Below, piece after piece: positions 52,088 through 63,600 of a stretch of DNA of 64,000 nucleotides. Each line of letters begins with the position of its first letter. The first letter of the stretch is position 1. The notes beneath the pieces were generated by a model. The model did not search any database. It was not told the origin of the DNA and saw only the letters and a list, made by a program, of their open reading frames with translations. The position numbers and the translations under genes were made by a program. Source of the DNA: Larkinella sp. C7 (GTDB lineage Bacteria > Bacteroidota > Bacteroidia > Cytophagales > Spirosomataceae); assembly GCF_006149005.1 (NCBI RefSeq), contig NZ_VBSL01000007.1, forward strand, positions 1 through 64,000. Direction: 5' to 3'.

Positions 52088-54889
52088 TTATTCTTTGGTA
52101 ATCACTTCATCCAGATTGAGCATCGTATTGGCGGTAATCGTCAAAGCCGCCAACTGCGGAGTGGCATCTTGCCGGGCCAGTAACTTCTGCGCATCGGTCG
52201 GATGCTGTTGGTAATACATCTCCGCTTTTTGATACAGCTTCACCAGCACGGCCAGTTTCTGAGGGGCCGGATTTCGCTGCATGACCTGCCGAAAACCAGC
52301 CTGAATTTGTTGGTCGGCGGTTTTTCCGTGTTTCTGCATGATAGCCGCCAGCGTTTGTGCCGATTCGACAAAAACCGGATCATTTAGGGTAACGAGAGCC
52401 TGCAAAGGCGTGTTCGTCCGAATGCGCCGAACCTGGCAAAACTCCCGGCTTGGGCTGTCGAAGGTGATCATGGACGGATACGGTGACGTGCGTTTCCAGT
52501 AGGTATACAACGCCCGGCGATATTTGTCTTCGCCCTCGCTCAGTTTCCAGCTCTCGCCGTTGTAGGGCGATTGCCAGATGCCATCGGGCTGCGACGGTTT
52601 CACACTCGGACCAAATCGTTTCGAACTCAATAAACCGCTGGTTGCCAGCGCCTGGTCGCGAACCTGCTCGGCCGTCAGCCGCACGCGGGGACCGCGCGCC
52701 AGCCAGCGGTTAAACGGATCTTTCGCGACCAAGTCTGCCGAAGCTTCCGAACGCTGGCGGTAAGTGGCTGACAGAACCATCCGTTTCAGCAGGCGTTTCA
52801 CCGACCACTGATCGGTTTCCATGAATTCGGTGGCCAGATAATCCAGCAATTCCCGGTGGGTGGGCGGAATGCCCTGCGTTCCCAGATCTTCCACCGTTTC
52901 GGCCAGACCGGTTCCGAAAAGTTGCTCCCAGAAGCGGTTGACGGCTACCCGGGCGGTCAGCGGATGATCGCGGTTGACCATCCACAATGCGAGTCCCAGT
53001 CGGTTTCGGGGAACCGGTTTTCCGGTTGAATCAGTAGGCAAGGGTGGCAGCGATTTGGGAACATCGGCTTGCACCGGTTTTCCTTTCACGAGCCAGTTGC
53101 CCCGGTCGAACACATGCGTTTTCCGGGCAAAATCGCCCTTTCCTTCATACAGAACCGGCGTCGATTCCGGTTTGGCGTTCAACACAGCCTGGAGTTTAAA
53201 ATCCATTTCGCCCAAAACTGCAGTGGAGGTCCCCGGTAAGGCGGGGCGAAACGACACCCATTTAATCATCGTCCAATCCTTCGGTTGCTTCGGGCTGTCC
53301 ATCGTCAGGTACAGATGATGACGCCCCGAAACCGTCGGTAGTGCATAAATCATCACGGTATCCCGCCACTGGCTCCCGGTTTTGGGTACAGGAATGGTCA
53401 ACAGCGTCGGGCCGGTCGGGCTGTCCTGGTGGAGTGTCAAAACCGCTTTTTCGGCATTCGTTCCGATCGCCATAATCAGGCGATTCGTTCCGTTCAGGTT
53501 GACGCTTTTGATTCGCGCCGATCCGCCGTGCTGCGCCCCGAAAAACTTGGCATCCAGCAGCGACGCGTTGACGTACTGATCAAAATCGTGCGAGTTGATT
53601 TTAGGCTCCGTCAGCCGGATAAAATTCACCAGTTCCTGCAACGGCTGGGGTTGCTTGGTATGCGATGCCACCCAGTTTTTCAACTCGGCCACCTTCACCG
53701 AGTCCTGATCTTTGAAGAACCGCAAGGTCGGCGTATCGGTCTGGACGTCCTCGTCACGGGTGTTGTTAAAAAAGGCTAGATACTTGTAATATTCATCGTG
53801 AACAAACGGGTCGTAGGGGTGGCTGTGACACTGCACACAGGCAAACGTCGTTCCCTGAAACACGTCCCAGGTCGTGTTGACTCGATCCAGCACCGCGGCA
53901 ACCCGGAATTCCTCATCCTGCGTACCGCCCTCATCGTTGGTCATCGTGTTGCGGTGAAAACCGGTCGCAATGAACTGGTCGTCCGTTGGCGGTCCGCCGT
54001 CGCGGTTGGTCAACAAATCGCCCGCCAGTTGTTCGATGGTGAACTGGTTGTAGGGCATATCCTGATTGAAAGCCTTGATGACCCAGTCGCGGTACCGCCA
54101 GATTTTTCGTTCGGTATCTTTTTCGTAGCCTTTCGAATCGGCATACCGGGCCAGATCAAGCCAGAGCGCCGTCCAGCGTTCGCCGTACGCCGGTGAGGCC
54201 AGAAGCCGATCCACTACCTTTTCGTAGGCATTCGGCGATTGATCCTTCACAAAATCAGCCACTTCCTGCTGCGTGGGTGGCAAACCGGTCAGGTCGAGGG
54301 TAACGCGCCGGATGAGTGTGGCGCGGTCGGTTTCCGGCGAGGGTTTCAGCGATTGGCCCCGGAGTTTTTCGAGCACAAACGGATCGATCTCGTTTTTAAC
54401 CCAGTCGGTTTCGTCATTTTTAGCCATTCCCGGAATGGATATTCCCAACCGGCTCCAGAACGTACCCACTTTCGGAATTTCCGGTTTTTCGATGCGGGTA
54501 TACGCCCAGTGATCACCCCATTCAGCGCCCTGATCAATCCAGTTGCGGAGGGTTTCAATTTCTTCCGGTTTCAGGGGGGGCGCATCCAGCGGCATCCGGT
54601 CGTCATGATCGGTCAGCGTCAACCGGCGGATCATCTCGCTGGCGTCGGCATCACCGGGTATGATGGCGGGTTTGCCCGATTTGGTGGGTGCGACGGCTTC
54701 GTGCCGGAACAACACGGAAAATCCCCCGGCCTTTTTGACGCCCCCGTGGCAGGCAATGCAGTTTTTATTCAGCAGCGGTTTGACCTGGGTATTGAAGTCG
54801 ACGCGCTCCTCGAACCAGCCCAGGAAGGAAGAGAGCAGCAAGCCCACACCTACCACGGCTCCACTGACTCCGATTACTTTTGTGTTCAT
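52088..54889 (-). CDS. c-type cytochrome (PSCyt1) with DUF1549 and DUF1553 domains
   Basis: 933 residues. A signal/anchor segment ([22 protein letters not shown]) leads to a cytochrome domain with the haem-binding CIACHGG near residue 44 ([20 protein letters not shown]) and then DUF1549 (about 150-360, with a second Cxx[14 protein letters not shown]), a middle beta-rich carbohydrate-binding-like segment and DUF1553 (about 630-900, [29 protein letters not shown]). This arrangement is typical of Planctomycetes and some Bacteroidota. It is cotranscribed with the DUF1501 gene (1-bp gap). An electron-transfer step coupled to degradation of a substrate is the likely role, inferred. Confidence 0.9.
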   Translation of the reverse strand: MNTKVIGVSGAVVGVGLLLSSFLGWFEERVDFNTQVKPLLNKNCIACHGGVKKAGGFSVLFRHEAVAPTKSGKPAIIPGDADASEMIRRLTLTDHDDRMPLDAPPLKPEEIETLRNWIDQGAEWGDHWAYTRIEKPEIPKVGTFWSRLGISIPGMAKNDETDWVKNEIDPFVLEKLRGQSLKPSPETDRATLIRRVTLDLTGLPPTQQEVADFVKDQSPNAYEKVVDRLLASPAYGERWTALWLDLARYADSKGYEKDTERKIWRYRDWVIKAFNQDMPYNQFTIEQLAGDLLTNRDGGPPTDDQFIATGFHRNTMTNDEGGTQDEEFRVAAVLDRVNTTWDVFQGTTFACVQCHSHPYDPFVHDEYYKYLAFFNNTRDEDVQTDTPTLRFFKDQDSVKVAELKNWVASHTKQPQPLQELVNFIRLTEPKINSHDFDQYVNASLLDAKFFGAQHGGSARIKSVNLNGTNRLIMAIGTNAEKAVLTLHQDSPTGPTLLTIPVPKTGSQWRDTVMIYALPTVSGRHHLYLTMDSPKQPKDWTMIKWVSFRPALPGTSTAVLGEMDFKLQAVLNAKPESTPVLYEGKGDFARKTHVFDRGNWLVKGKPVQADVPKSLPPLPTDSTGKPVPRNRLGLALWMVNRDHPLTARVAVNRFWEQLFGTGLAETVEDLGTQGIPPTHRELLDYLATEFMETDQWSVKRLLKRMVLSATYRQRSEASADLVAKDPFNRWLARGPRVRLTAEQVRDQALATSGLLSSKRFGPSVKPSQPDGIWQSPYNGESWKLSEGEDKYRRALYTYWKRTSPYPSMITFDSPSREFCQVRRIRTNTPLQALVTLNDPVFVESAQTLAAIMQKHGKTADQQIQAGFRQVMQRNPAPQKLAVLVKLYQKAEMYYQQHPTDAQKLLARQDATPQLAALTITANTMLNLDEVITKE

Positions 54890-54921
54890 ACGCGGCCCAA
54901 ATGGGCGGTATTGGTTCTACA

Positions 54922-54929
54922 CAAATTTA
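54922..54929 (-). promoter_or_regulatory. Bacteroidota-type -7 promoter element (minus strand)
   Basis: Read on the minus strand taaatttg fits TAnnTTTG, 33 bp upstream of the DUF1549/DUF1553 start. A CAAA complement at 54958-54961 is a distant -33 candidate. Confidence 0.45.
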
Positions 54930-55001
54930 GTCAGTCATAATCCTAATCGGAATGGAGCAAATTTTGCTTTTCATGGATAATTTTACGGTATTGGTAACCT
55001 G

Positions 55002-55430
55002 TTACAGCGTTTTCACACCACCATCCATGACGAGTTCGGAACCGACCATATATTTCGAAGCGTCGGAGGCTAAATAGAGAAATCCTTCCGCAACTTTCTC
55101 AACCGTGCCCAACCGTTTCGCGGGGATAATGCTGGCCATATATTCTTTTGTGCCATCGACTTCCGCTTGCGAAGCACCACCCCTACCGAAAAATGGGGTA
55201 TCAATTGCACCGGGCGACAAAACATTGACCCTGATATTTCGGTCCATCAATTCGGTCGAAAAGCTTCGGGCCAACGAACGGACGGCGGCTTTTGTTGCCG
55301 AATAAGCCGCCCCATTGCTGAACCCTTTTTCGTTTACGGCGCTGGAAGTCAGGATAATGGAAGCGCCATCATTTAAATACGGCAACGTGCGCTGCACCGA
55401 AAAAAAGGCCCCTTTGAAATTGATGCGGTA
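55002..55430 (-). pseudogene. Short-chain dehydrogenase, 5-prime truncated remnant
   Basis: Only the C-terminal part of a classical SDR remains: after an incomplete INFKGAFFSVQRTLPYL comes IILTSSAVNEKG, the active-site YSATKAAVRSLARSF (Tyr-x3-Lys), NVLSPGAIDTPFF and the C-terminal VGSELVMDGG. About 90 residues of Rossmann domain with the TGxxxGxG cofactor motif are missing. The reading frame keeps going upstream in the SDR sense to about 55430 and then runs into an unrelated sequence, the truncated HxlR gene on the opposite strand, without an SDR start. A 131-residue product could start from GTG at 55397 but would be inactive. Confidence 0.82.
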
Positions 55431-55661
55431 AAATGGAAAGTATTGATCATCGTATCGCTAAGCAGCGGCCACAAGCGCTACCGGGAAATTGCCAAAAGCA
55501 TCCCGAATATTACGTTCAGGATGCTTTCAAAAGAGTTGAAGGAATTGGAAATGAATAAGTTGGTAACCAGAACGGCACATGATGAAACGCCCGTCCTCAT
55601 CGAATATGAAATCACGGACTATTGCAAAACGCTCTGGCCAATGCTGGGCGAAGCACCATAG
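55431..55661 (+). pseudogene. HxlR family transcriptional regulator, 5-prime truncated remnant
   Basis: The winged-helix HxlR domain begins abruptly at KWKVLIIVSLSSGHKRYREI, matching the GGKWKxxIL motif that normally lies about 30 residues into the protein, and continues with ITFRMLSKELKELEMNKLVTRT and PVLIEYEITDYCKTLWPML. The C-terminus is also short. The missing N-terminus and that of the adjacent SDR end at the same point. Normal HxlR proteins regulate a divergently transcribed redox gene, often an SDR. This gene is therefore one half of a broken regulator-target pair. Confidence 0.75.
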
Positions 55662-55670
55662 AACCGTGAT

Positions 55671-58600
55671 CTAGTTCTTCCGGGGACGAAAAACCTGCAA
55701 CGCGCCTTTGTTGGCAGAAACCATAATCAGCCGTTGGGCCGGACTGTTGAGTCCAACGATGAATTTGCAATCGCCATCCGCCAGAAAACCGCTTTGCGGA
55801 AACAGGATCGGCTGAAAACCGCCTTTCCCGTCGCCTTTCAGCACCAGCCCCGTCATGGCATCATATTGCCCCGCCACCGATTCGGCATCGTACGCATTTC
55901 CGACCGCCAGCACGTCCAGATGACCGTCCTGGTCGATATCTTCCACCAGCAAACTCTGAATGGGGGCCCACTGGGCCAGCGCGGGTAGCGGTTTGATGCG
56001 GAAACTGCCGCCGGTATTTTCGAGAACTACACTTTGTTGCCAGCAAGCCAGCAAAACCGTGCTGATTTTCTGTCGTTCAGGCGTCAGCAGGTCGGTGACT
56101 TTGGCTTTGGCGTAGAGGGCGTAATTCGTAAACTGCTTTTTGATGAGGGGCAACTGCCTGCCCAGCTCGTCGCGGGACGCAATCGGGTATTCAATCCCGT
56201 CCAGATAATACGTAGCAATGGCGTCGAGCCGACCGTTATTGTCGTAATCACCCGCGTAAACGCGCATCGGCTGGCTGGGCGACACCCGGTAGCGGCTGTT
56301 CAGCCCCAGGTTTCCGATTACAAAATCAACATCGCCGTCGTGGTCGAAATCACCCGAACGAATGCAGTTCCAGAACCCTTCCGAACCCTTTAGCGCGTCG
56401 AAAGACACCTGGGCAAACTTCCCCCGGTTATTTTTGAAAACCGTAATCGGCATCATTTCGCCCACCACCACCAGATCCGGCCACGAATCGCGGTCGATGT
56501 CGGCCCAAACCGCATCGGTTACCATGCCGACGTTCCGCAGGTTGGGTGCCAGCTCATCCGTCGCATCCCGAAAGCGTCCGCCGTCATTAATCAATAAATA
56601 GCTTTCGCCGGGTAATGGATATTGCAACGCCTTCAGTCGCCCACCCCGGAACAGGTCCAGGTCGCCGTCTTTGTCCACATCAACCGCCAGCACACACGAA
56701 CCGCTGTGCCGGATGGCCGGTAATCGGTCGGTTGCTGCCGTAAATTTGCCTTTTCCGTCGTTCAAATACAGCCGGTCCTGATAATACTCGGAACCATCGT
56801 AATACTCGTTGGAGCCACTGACAATGTACAAGTCCTTGTCGCCATCGCCATCCGCATCGAACAGCAGCGCCCCGACATCTTCTTCATCTTTGGACTGGGA
56901 TTCATCGGTATACGGTTTTTCGATGAACCGCCCCGCCGACGTCTGGATCAGCAATTTTCCGTAATGCCGGAACGAACCGCCCACGAACAGATCTTCCAGA
57001 CCGTCGCCGTTGACATCGCCTGCCGCCAGTTTCGGGCCTTGTTGCGAGAGCTTGTGCGGCAAAAGCGGTTCCTGGTTGTAATCCAGATAGGATTCTTCCT
57101 GATGGGTAAACTGAATCCCGGATGTTTGGGTGATATCGGTTAGAAGCGTAGCCGGGCGGTTTTTAGATTGCTGAACGGTTTTGGTAGCGTGCTGGTAATC
57201 CAATGACAACAGCCGGTCGATACCCGGTTTTTTCAGCGTTTGTGATTTGCCATCCGGCCAGACAAGCCGCAGGGAATCAACGGTTTTATTGGCACCCAAT
57301 CCAAAGTGAATGATGTAATCGACCGACGATTGATAGCCCCGCGTAACGGTCTGGTGATGCGCTTGCGGCAACCCGTTGCTGTAGAGTGTCACCTCAGCAC
57401 CCAGACCGAACGGATTCTGTTTCGGGCCTTGTAGCTTCACTTGCAGGTAATGGGTGTTGGCAGTATTGTTTTGCAGGATGTAGGCGTCCTGATTGATGTT
57501 GTTGACAATCAAATCCAGATCACCGTCGCGGTCCAGATCGGCATAGGCTGAACCATTCGACAGGGAGGTTTCCGCGCCGAACCAGGTGGCGGTCATATCA
57601 TCAAAGGTCAGATCATGACGGTTTCGGAAAAACCGGTTGGCCTTTTTGATGCTCGGCATTTTGGGTGCGCCCTGCCGCAGATACGCATTGATTTCTTCGG
57701 GCGTGCGGTTTCCCTGCGCAAACGAATCGTTGAACGACACAAAATCCAGGTCGGTAATGTCACGGAGGTAGCCGTTGGTGATGACCAGATCCCGCCAGCC
57801 GTCGTTGTCCAGATCGGCCAGCAAAGGCGACCAGCTCCAGTCGGTGGCCGACACACCGGCAAACTGCCCGATTTCGGAGAAAACCATCCGGCCGTCGGCG
57901 GCTTTTCCTCCGTTCACCTGCAACATATTCCGCATAAACTGCGGGTGATAGCCCTGCCGGGTGATGCTTTCAAACTGCTGATAGTTAGCCGGTCCTGCCA
58001 TTTTTTTGCGCTGCTCGTTGTCGGCGGGCAGCATGTCGGCTACGACCAGATCCGGTAAGCCGTCGTTGTTGATGTCGGCGGCATCGCAGCCCATCGAAAA
58101 CTGGCTGTGGTGCTTGAAATACGATTTACTGACTTCGCTGAATGTCCCGTTCTGGTTGTTGACGTACAGAAAATCATTGGCCAGAAAATCGTTGGCGACG
58201 TAAATATCTTCCCAACCATCCTGATTGAAATCCGACACCGTCAGACCCAGTCCAAAACCGTCGTGCAGGATACCGGCCGCTTTGGTCACGTCCGTAAACC
58301 GGGGTCCCGACGCATCCGAATCGTTGCGAAACAGTTTGTCGTTGGCCAGCCCGGAACCGTCGGCAATGACCGGCGTTACCTGATTTGGATTGCGAACCAG
58401 ATTCGTACTGGTTAGCAAAAAAACGTCCAGATCACCGTCCTTGTCATAGTCAAAAAACGTAGCCTGGTTGGTGTAGCTGGTATCGGCCAGACCGTAGCGT
58501 TCGGCGCTTTCTTCAAACTGAAAATTGCCTTTGTTGATGTACAACTGGTTTTTCCGGCGGCTTCCTTCGTAATTTCCGGATTTGCAGACGTAAATATCCA

Positions 58601-58979
58601 GGCGTCCGTCGGCATTCACATCGGCCATCGTGACCCCCGTCGACCAGCCGCCTTTCTGAATACCGGCTTTGTCCGTCACGTCCTCAAAGGTGGGCGAATC
58701 CGAACCGGGTTTGGTGGTATTCAGATACATCCGGTCACCCACCTGATTGCCGGTGAAATACAGATCGGGCAGGTTATCATTGTTCAAATCACCAACCGCG
58801 ACGCCCCCGCCGTTGTAGACGTAATAATAATCGACCAGGTTAAAGGAGTCGTTTTCGGTAACGGTATTCTGAAAATGGACGCCGGTTTGCGAAGCGGGCA
58901 AGGTGGTAAACAGCGTCTTCGGCTTTTGTTCGCAAGCCAGGATACACAGGAAAACCGGCAGCAGGAATAGGTACTTCAT
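55671..58979 (-). CDS. VCBS/FG-GAP repeat and ASPIC/UnbV domain lipoprotein
   Basis: 1102 residues. Lipoprotein signal MKYLFLLPVFLCILAC (Cys 16). The body is a string of FG-GAP/VCBS beta-propeller blades with calcium-binding DxNxDxxxD loops: GDLNNDNLPDLYFTGN, ADVNADGRLDIYVC, DYDKDGDLDVFLL, DFNQDGWEDIYVAN, DINNDGLPDLVVAD, DLDRDGDLDLIVNN, DVNGDGLEDLFVGG, DADGDGDKDLYIVSG, DVDKDGDLDLFRGG, DFDHDGDVDFVIGN, DIDQDGHLDVLAVG. An ASPIC/UnbV domain (GLGAEVTLYSNGLPQAHHQTVTRGYQSSVDYIIHFGLGA) lies near residue 510. Outer-surface binding protein commonly encoded beside SusC/SusD pairs. Its ligand is unknown. Confidence 0.92.
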   Translation of the reverse strand: MKYLFLLPVFLCILACEQKPKTLFTTLPASQTGVHFQNTVTENDSFNLVDYYYVYNGGGVAVGDLNNDNLPDLYFTGNQVGDRMYLNTTKPGSDSPTFEDVTDKAGIQKGGWSTGVTMADVNADGRLDIYVCKSGNYEGSRRKNQLYINKGNFQFEESAERYGLADTSYTNQATFFDYDKDGDLDVFLLTSTNLVRNPNQVTPVIADGSGLANDKLFRNDSDASGPRFTDVTKAAGILHDGFGLGLTVSDFNQDGWEDIYVANDFLANDFLYVNNQNGTFSEVSKSYFKHHSQFSMGCDAADINNDGLPDLVVADMLPADNEQRKKMAGPANYQQFESITRQGYHPQFMRNMLQVNGGKAADGRMVFSEIGQFAGVSATDWSWSPLLADLDNDGWRDLVITNGYLRDITDLDFVSFNDSFAQGNRTPEEINAYLRQGAPKMPSIKKANRFFRNRHDLTFDDMTATWFGAETSLSNGSAYADLDRDGDLDLIVNNINQDAYILQNNTANTHYLQVKLQGPKQNPFGLGAEVTLYSNGLPQAHHQTVTRGYQSSVDYIIHFGLGANKTVDSLRLVWPDGKSQTLKKPGIDRLLSLDYQHATKTVQQSKNRPATLLTDITQTSGIQFTHQEESYLDYNQEPLLPHKLSQQGPKLAAGDVNGDGLEDLFVGGSFRHYGKLLIQTSAGRFIEKPYTDESQSKDEEDVGALLFDADGDGDKDLYIVSGSNEYYDGSEYYQDRLYLNDGKGKFTAATDRLPAIRHSGSCVLAVDVDKDGDLDLFRGGRLKALQYPLPGESYLLINDGGRFRDATDELAPNLRNVGMVTDAVWADIDRDSWPDLVVVGEMMPITVFKNNRGKFAQVSFDALKGSEGFWNCIRSGDFDHDGDVDFVIGNLGLNSRYRVSPSQPMRVYAGDYDNNGRLDAIATYYLDGIEYPIASRDELGRQLPLIKKQFTNYALYAKAKVTDLLTPERQKISTVLLACWQQSVVLENTGGSFRIKPLPALAQWAPIQSLLVEDIDQDGHLDVLAVGNAYDAESVAGQYDAMTGLVLKGDGKGGFQPILFPQSGFLADGDCKFIVGLNSPAQRLIMVSANKGALQVFRPRKN

Positions 58980-59004
58980 ACAGGCAAGGTCGCTAAAAAA
59001 CAGA

Positions 59005-59040
59005 AATCAAAAAAGGGCTCGTGAAAGCCCTTTTTTGATT
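59005..59040. terminator. Intrinsic terminator between SusD and VCBS genes
   Basis: 15-bp perfect stem 59005-59019 with 59026-59040 (aatcaaaaaagggct and complement), 6-nt loop. A run of A on one side and T on the other allows it to work on either strand. Confidence 0.88.
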
Positions 59041-59048
59041 GATCTTTA

Positions 59049-60617
59049 TTACTGCCACACCGGGTTTTGCGTTACGTTGGGATTGCCCTGCATCTCTTTC
59101 AGTGGGAGTGGAAGCACATAATCGCGCGGTTTGAGGGTTCGGCCCACTTTGTATTTCGTGATGTAGTGGTTGATTCGCGCACCCAGGTAATCCGGCTGTC
59201 CGCCCGGTTTGCTTTTGCGACGCAGTTCCGGATACATCACCTGTTCGAACACAAACTCCTGCTCGCGCTCTTTGATGATCGCATCCCGCAACGCCGACTG
59301 GCTCAAACCGCTCAGGGCCGTCAGACCGGCACGGGCACGTACCTTGTTGATTCCCATAAACTTGTCGCCCGTATTGCTTTCGTTGCAGGCTTCGGAATGA
59401 CCCAGCAGGATGTCGGCCAGACGAATGTAGATGGTGTTCTTTTCGGTATTGTTATAGTTGATCCCCAGTTCCACGAGCTTGCCCGCCCAGGCTTTGCCGA
59501 AAACCAGTTGATTGGGATCGGCCGGATTCGCATCCGCTTTAACGATCCCGCCGAACCGGGAGAGGTTGAAATCCGCCGTCGGGCTCCATTTCACAATGGG
59601 ATACTGCCCATTGACTTTGCCCAGGCGGCCCGTTGGATATGATTCGATGAACGTGGCATCGATGCGTTTGTCCTTGCTGTCGTACGAAGCCCGGAATTCC
59701 TGCGTGGCACTCAACCAGCTCCAGCCCGCACCACCCAGTTCGCTCGGATAATCTTCGGGGTTAAAGTGGGCCGAGTGTACATTCCACTCGCTGGCGTTGG
59801 CGGCTGCCGAAACCTGGCCTTCAAAAATCCGTTCGCCCTGGTTTTCGTGCGCCAGATCGAAGTTGTACCCGAAGTTTTCGTACAACTGTAAACCGCTGTT
59901 GTTGATAATGTCTTCGGCGGTGGTTTTGGCATCGGCCCATTTTTCATCCCAAAGCTGGGCTTTCATCAGGATCGATTTGGCGGCCCATTTCGTCGCCCGT
60001 CCGGCATTGGCACCGGTATAGGCTGCGGGCAATGCCTCGGCAGCGGCTTTGGCATCGGCGTAAATCTGGTCGATCACGGCGCGTTTTCCGCCCGCGTTCG
60101 ACGGCAGTTCGCTGATTCCCTTGGTCGATTTGGTCGTCAGCGGAGGATTGTCGAAATAACTCAGCAAACCGTAGTAATAGAACGCCCGCAGAAACTGGGC
60201 TTCACCCTTCAGGCGTTTCACCAGGGCGTCGTTGGCCGGGTCGTTCATGGCATCGGCAATTTCAATCACGGCATTCGCGCGGTTGATGGAGCGATAACTG
60301 ATTGACCAGTAAGCCTCAATGTACTCATCGGCCGAGCTGACGTTACCCAGGTTGTATTGCAGCGGGCCTTTTTCCCAGCCGATCTGGTCGCCTGTCAAAC
60401 ACTCAAATACGTAGCGGTCGTAGAAATAGCCGGAATAGCCGGAGTTCAGATCGTCGTAAATACCGTTGACGCCCAGTTCCAGTTCCGTAGCCGATTTATA
60501 AAAGGTATCGGGATTGATAAAGTCGGGGTTTTCCTTAAGATCCGAGCAACCGAGGCCCGTGGCCAGGACCGATAGCATCAGCAGGGATTTGACTTTGGAA
60601 GAAATAATCAGGTTCAT
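59049..60617 (-). CDS. SusD/RagB family nutrient-binding lipoprotein (second)
   Basis: 522 residues. Lipoprotein signal (MNLIISSKVKSLLMLSVLATGLGC, Cys 24). SusD features: DLKENPDFINPDTFYKSATELELGVNGIYDDL, RLKGEAQFLRAFYYYGLLSYFDNPPL, ITKYKVGRTLKPRDYVLPLPLKEMQGNPNVTQNPVW. It is the surface lid for the SusC encoded 29 bp upstream. Sequence is not close to the first SusD in this window, so it serves a different substrate. A terminator follows, separating it from the VCBS gene. Confidence 0.95.
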   Translation of the reverse strand: MNLIISSKVKSLLMLSVLATGLGCSDLKENPDFINPDTFYKSATELELGVNGIYDDLNSGYSGYFYDRYVFECLTGDQIGWEKGPLQYNLGNVSSADEYIEAYWSISYRSINRANAVIEIADAMNDPANDALVKRLKGEAQFLRAFYYYGLLSYFDNPPLTTKSTKGISELPSNAGGKRAVIDQIYADAKAAAEALPAAYTGANAGRATKWAAKSILMKAQLWDEKWADAKTTAEDIINNSGLQLYENFGYNFDLAHENQGERIFEGQVSAAANASEWNVHSAHFNPEDYPSELGGAGWSWLSATQEFRASYDSKDKRIDATFIESYPTGRLGKVNGQYPIVKWSPTADFNLSRFGGIVKADANPADPNQLVFGKAWAGKLVELGINYNNTEKNTIYIRLADILLGHSEACNESNTGDKFMGINKVRARAGLTALSGLSQSALRDAIIKEREQEFVFEQVMYPELRRKSKPGGQPDYLGARINHYITKYKVGRTLKPRDYVLPLPLKEMQGNPNVTQNPVWQ

Positions 60618-60646
60618 GTCTCTTTAAAGATTGTAGGGTTAGCGAA

Positions 60647-63600
60647 TTACAGACCAAGATTGACTCCCACCGTAAACATCCGGGCGCGGGGATAGGCGTC
60701 GTAGTCATCACCCCGGTTCAGGTTGTTCTGGCCCTGGTTGTTCACTTCCGGATCGAATCCTTTGTATTTCGTGATCAGGAACAGGTTCTGTCCGCTGGCG
60801 TAGATCCGGGCCGACCGGATGTATTTGGTATGCAACGGCAGGTTATACCCCAGCGCCAGGTTTTGCAACCGGACAAAAGAACCGTCCTGAATGAAGAACG
60901 AAGACCGGCGGAAGGAGATGAAATCCCGGCGACCATCGATCACGGGGCGGCTGGCACCGGTATTGGTCGGCGTCCACGAATCCGTCAGGATGTCGCCAAT
61001 CTGGTTGATTTTCTGAACACCGTCACCCATTTCCGATTGCTGCAGGTTCCGCACATCGTTGCCGTGAACACCCCGGAAGAAAATCGAAAGATCGAAGTTT
61101 TTAAACTTGACACTGGAATTCAGTCCCCAGGTGAATTTCGGGTTCGGATTGCCCATCACCACGTAATCGTCGGCGGTGTATTTTCCATCGCCGTTCACGT
61201 CTTCGTATTTCGGATAGCCCGCGCGGGCGGCAAAGGTCTGGGCTTCGTCGTCGGTCTGGAACAGGCCAACGTATTTGTACCCTTTCCAGACGCCGATCGG
61301 ATTCCCGGCTTCCACCCAGCTACCAAAAACCCCAAGGTGGCCGCTGGTGCTGTTGGCGAAGAACGGCGTGCTCTGGCCCAAATCGGTGATCTCGTTCCGC
61401 AACACCGAAATATTACCGCTCACATCCCATTTGAAGGCGGCATTGTTGAAGATTTTGTAGTTGGTGGAAAACTCAATACCCTTGTTGGTCAGCGCTCCGG
61501 AGTTCAGCATGATGGTGCTGAAACCCGTGCTTTGCGGGATGGACACATCCAGCAGCAGGTCCGTGGTTTTGTTGCTGAACACGTCGAAGGTCATCGACAG
61601 GCGGTTGTTGAGCAGGGCCAGATCCAGACCGAGGTTCAGCATCGCCGTACTTTCCCATTTCAGGTTGGGGTTCGCAATCCGGTTAGGACCATAACCCGCA
61701 GCCAGGCCGCCACCAAACACATAATTGTAGGTCGACAAACCGCCCAGCGACCGGTAAACCGGGATTTGTGAATTACCCGTCAAACCGTAGCTGGCCCGGA
61801 TTTTAACGTCGTCAAACACATTTTTCAGGGCCGAATTCTGGAAGAAATCTTCGTTTACCAGACGCCAGCCGACGGCTGCAGAAGGGAACGTAGCCCATTT
61901 ATTGCTCGGGCCAAACCGCGACGAACCATCACGCCGGAACGTGACCGTAAACAGGTAGCGGTCTTTCAGGTTGTAATTCACCCGGCCCAGCAACGATTGC
62001 AACGTCCAGTCCTGACGCCCGGAATTGGGAATCTGCGGTTTGCTACCGTTCTGCATGTTAACCGACTCCGGATCATCCGAAGGCAGTCCGCGCGTCGACG
62101 CCGAGTTGAACAGGTTGCTTTCCTGCTGGTAGGTATATCCCAGCGTTACGTCCAGGTTGTGGCCCGGCCGGATTTGTTTGTTGTAGCTCAGGATGTTTTC
62201 GTTCAGGATGCTGCTGACGTTGCGGTTGGCCCGTTCCAGTTGCCGGCCATATTGCCGCCCGGTGAAGGTGTAGTTGTTGTAAAACGTGTTGCGGGTGGCA
62301 TTCACGACATCGGCGCCCAGACTGGTTCGGAATTTCAGTCCTTCGATGATGTTGACCGTCAGGGCCGTCGTCCCGAATAACCGGTTGATGTTATCCCGGT
62401 CGTAGCCTTCTACTGCTTCTGCCAGCGGGTTGATGTTGAAGCGCTGATCGTAGCTCGGGTAATTGTAGTTGCCATTCTGGTCATACACCGCAACGGTCGG
62501 GTCCAGGCCCAGGGCTGTAATGATGATCCCGCCCGGACCGCCCCGATCCGTGGCCACGTTGCTGCTCCCCGTCCGGTTATACGACCAGCTATTGCTGAGC
62601 GTGGCCCGGCCATTGAGGAAATCGTTGTCGAGGTTCAGCCGAAAACCGTACCGTTTGAAAAATGTATTCTTGACAATTCCCTTGTTATCCAAGTAGTTGG
62701 CGACAAAGGCATACCGCATCGCCTTGTTTCCTCCGGTAAACGAAAGCTGGTGGTTCGACAGCGCGCCGGTTTGCGTGATTGCATTCAGCCAGTTGGTGCC
62801 CTCGCCGATCTGGCTGATTTGAGCATCGGTAAACCGCGGACTGCCGCCCTGACTGCGTTCCAGAATGTTCAGATACCGGGCGTAGTCACTGCCGTTCAAC
62901 ACTTCAATGGGCCTTGCAATTTGCTGGAACGAGTACGATCCTTCATAATCGACCCGGCTCTGGCCTTCTTTCCCGCGTTTGGTCGTAATCAGAACCACCC
63001 CGTTCGAACCCCGCGACCCGTAAATCGAGGTGGCGGAGGCATCTTTCAGGATTTCAATGGATTCAATTTCGTTGGGGTTGATGGTGGCCATCGCGTTGCT
63101 CGATTGCCGGTTCCCTGCGGTTCCCATGGCACCATTGTCGGGATACATCGGAAAACCGTCGATGACGTACAGCGGCTCACTTCCGCTGTTGATGGAGTTG
63201 GCACCCCGCACACGGATGGAAATTCCACCGCCCGGAGCCGCCGAACTCTGGGTCACCTGAACGCCCGGTGCCCGCGACTGAATGGCCTGATCGACCGAAA
63301 CCACCGGCATTTCTTTGATGGCGTCGGCTTTGATGGTCGAAACCGAACCGGTGAGGTCACTCTTTTTCACCGTACCGTAGCCCACCACCACCACTTCTTC
63401 CAGGCTGCGGGTGTCGGTCAGCATTTTGATGGTCAGGCTGGTGCGGTTGCCAACGACGGCTTCCTGGGTCACGTAGCCCACGTAGCTGAATACGAGCGTT
63501 TCGTTCGGGCTGGCATTCAGTTGAAACCCACCGGAAGCATCGGTTGTGGTGCCCCGGGTCGTGCCCTTTATGGTAATCGTAGCACCCGGTATGCCATCGT

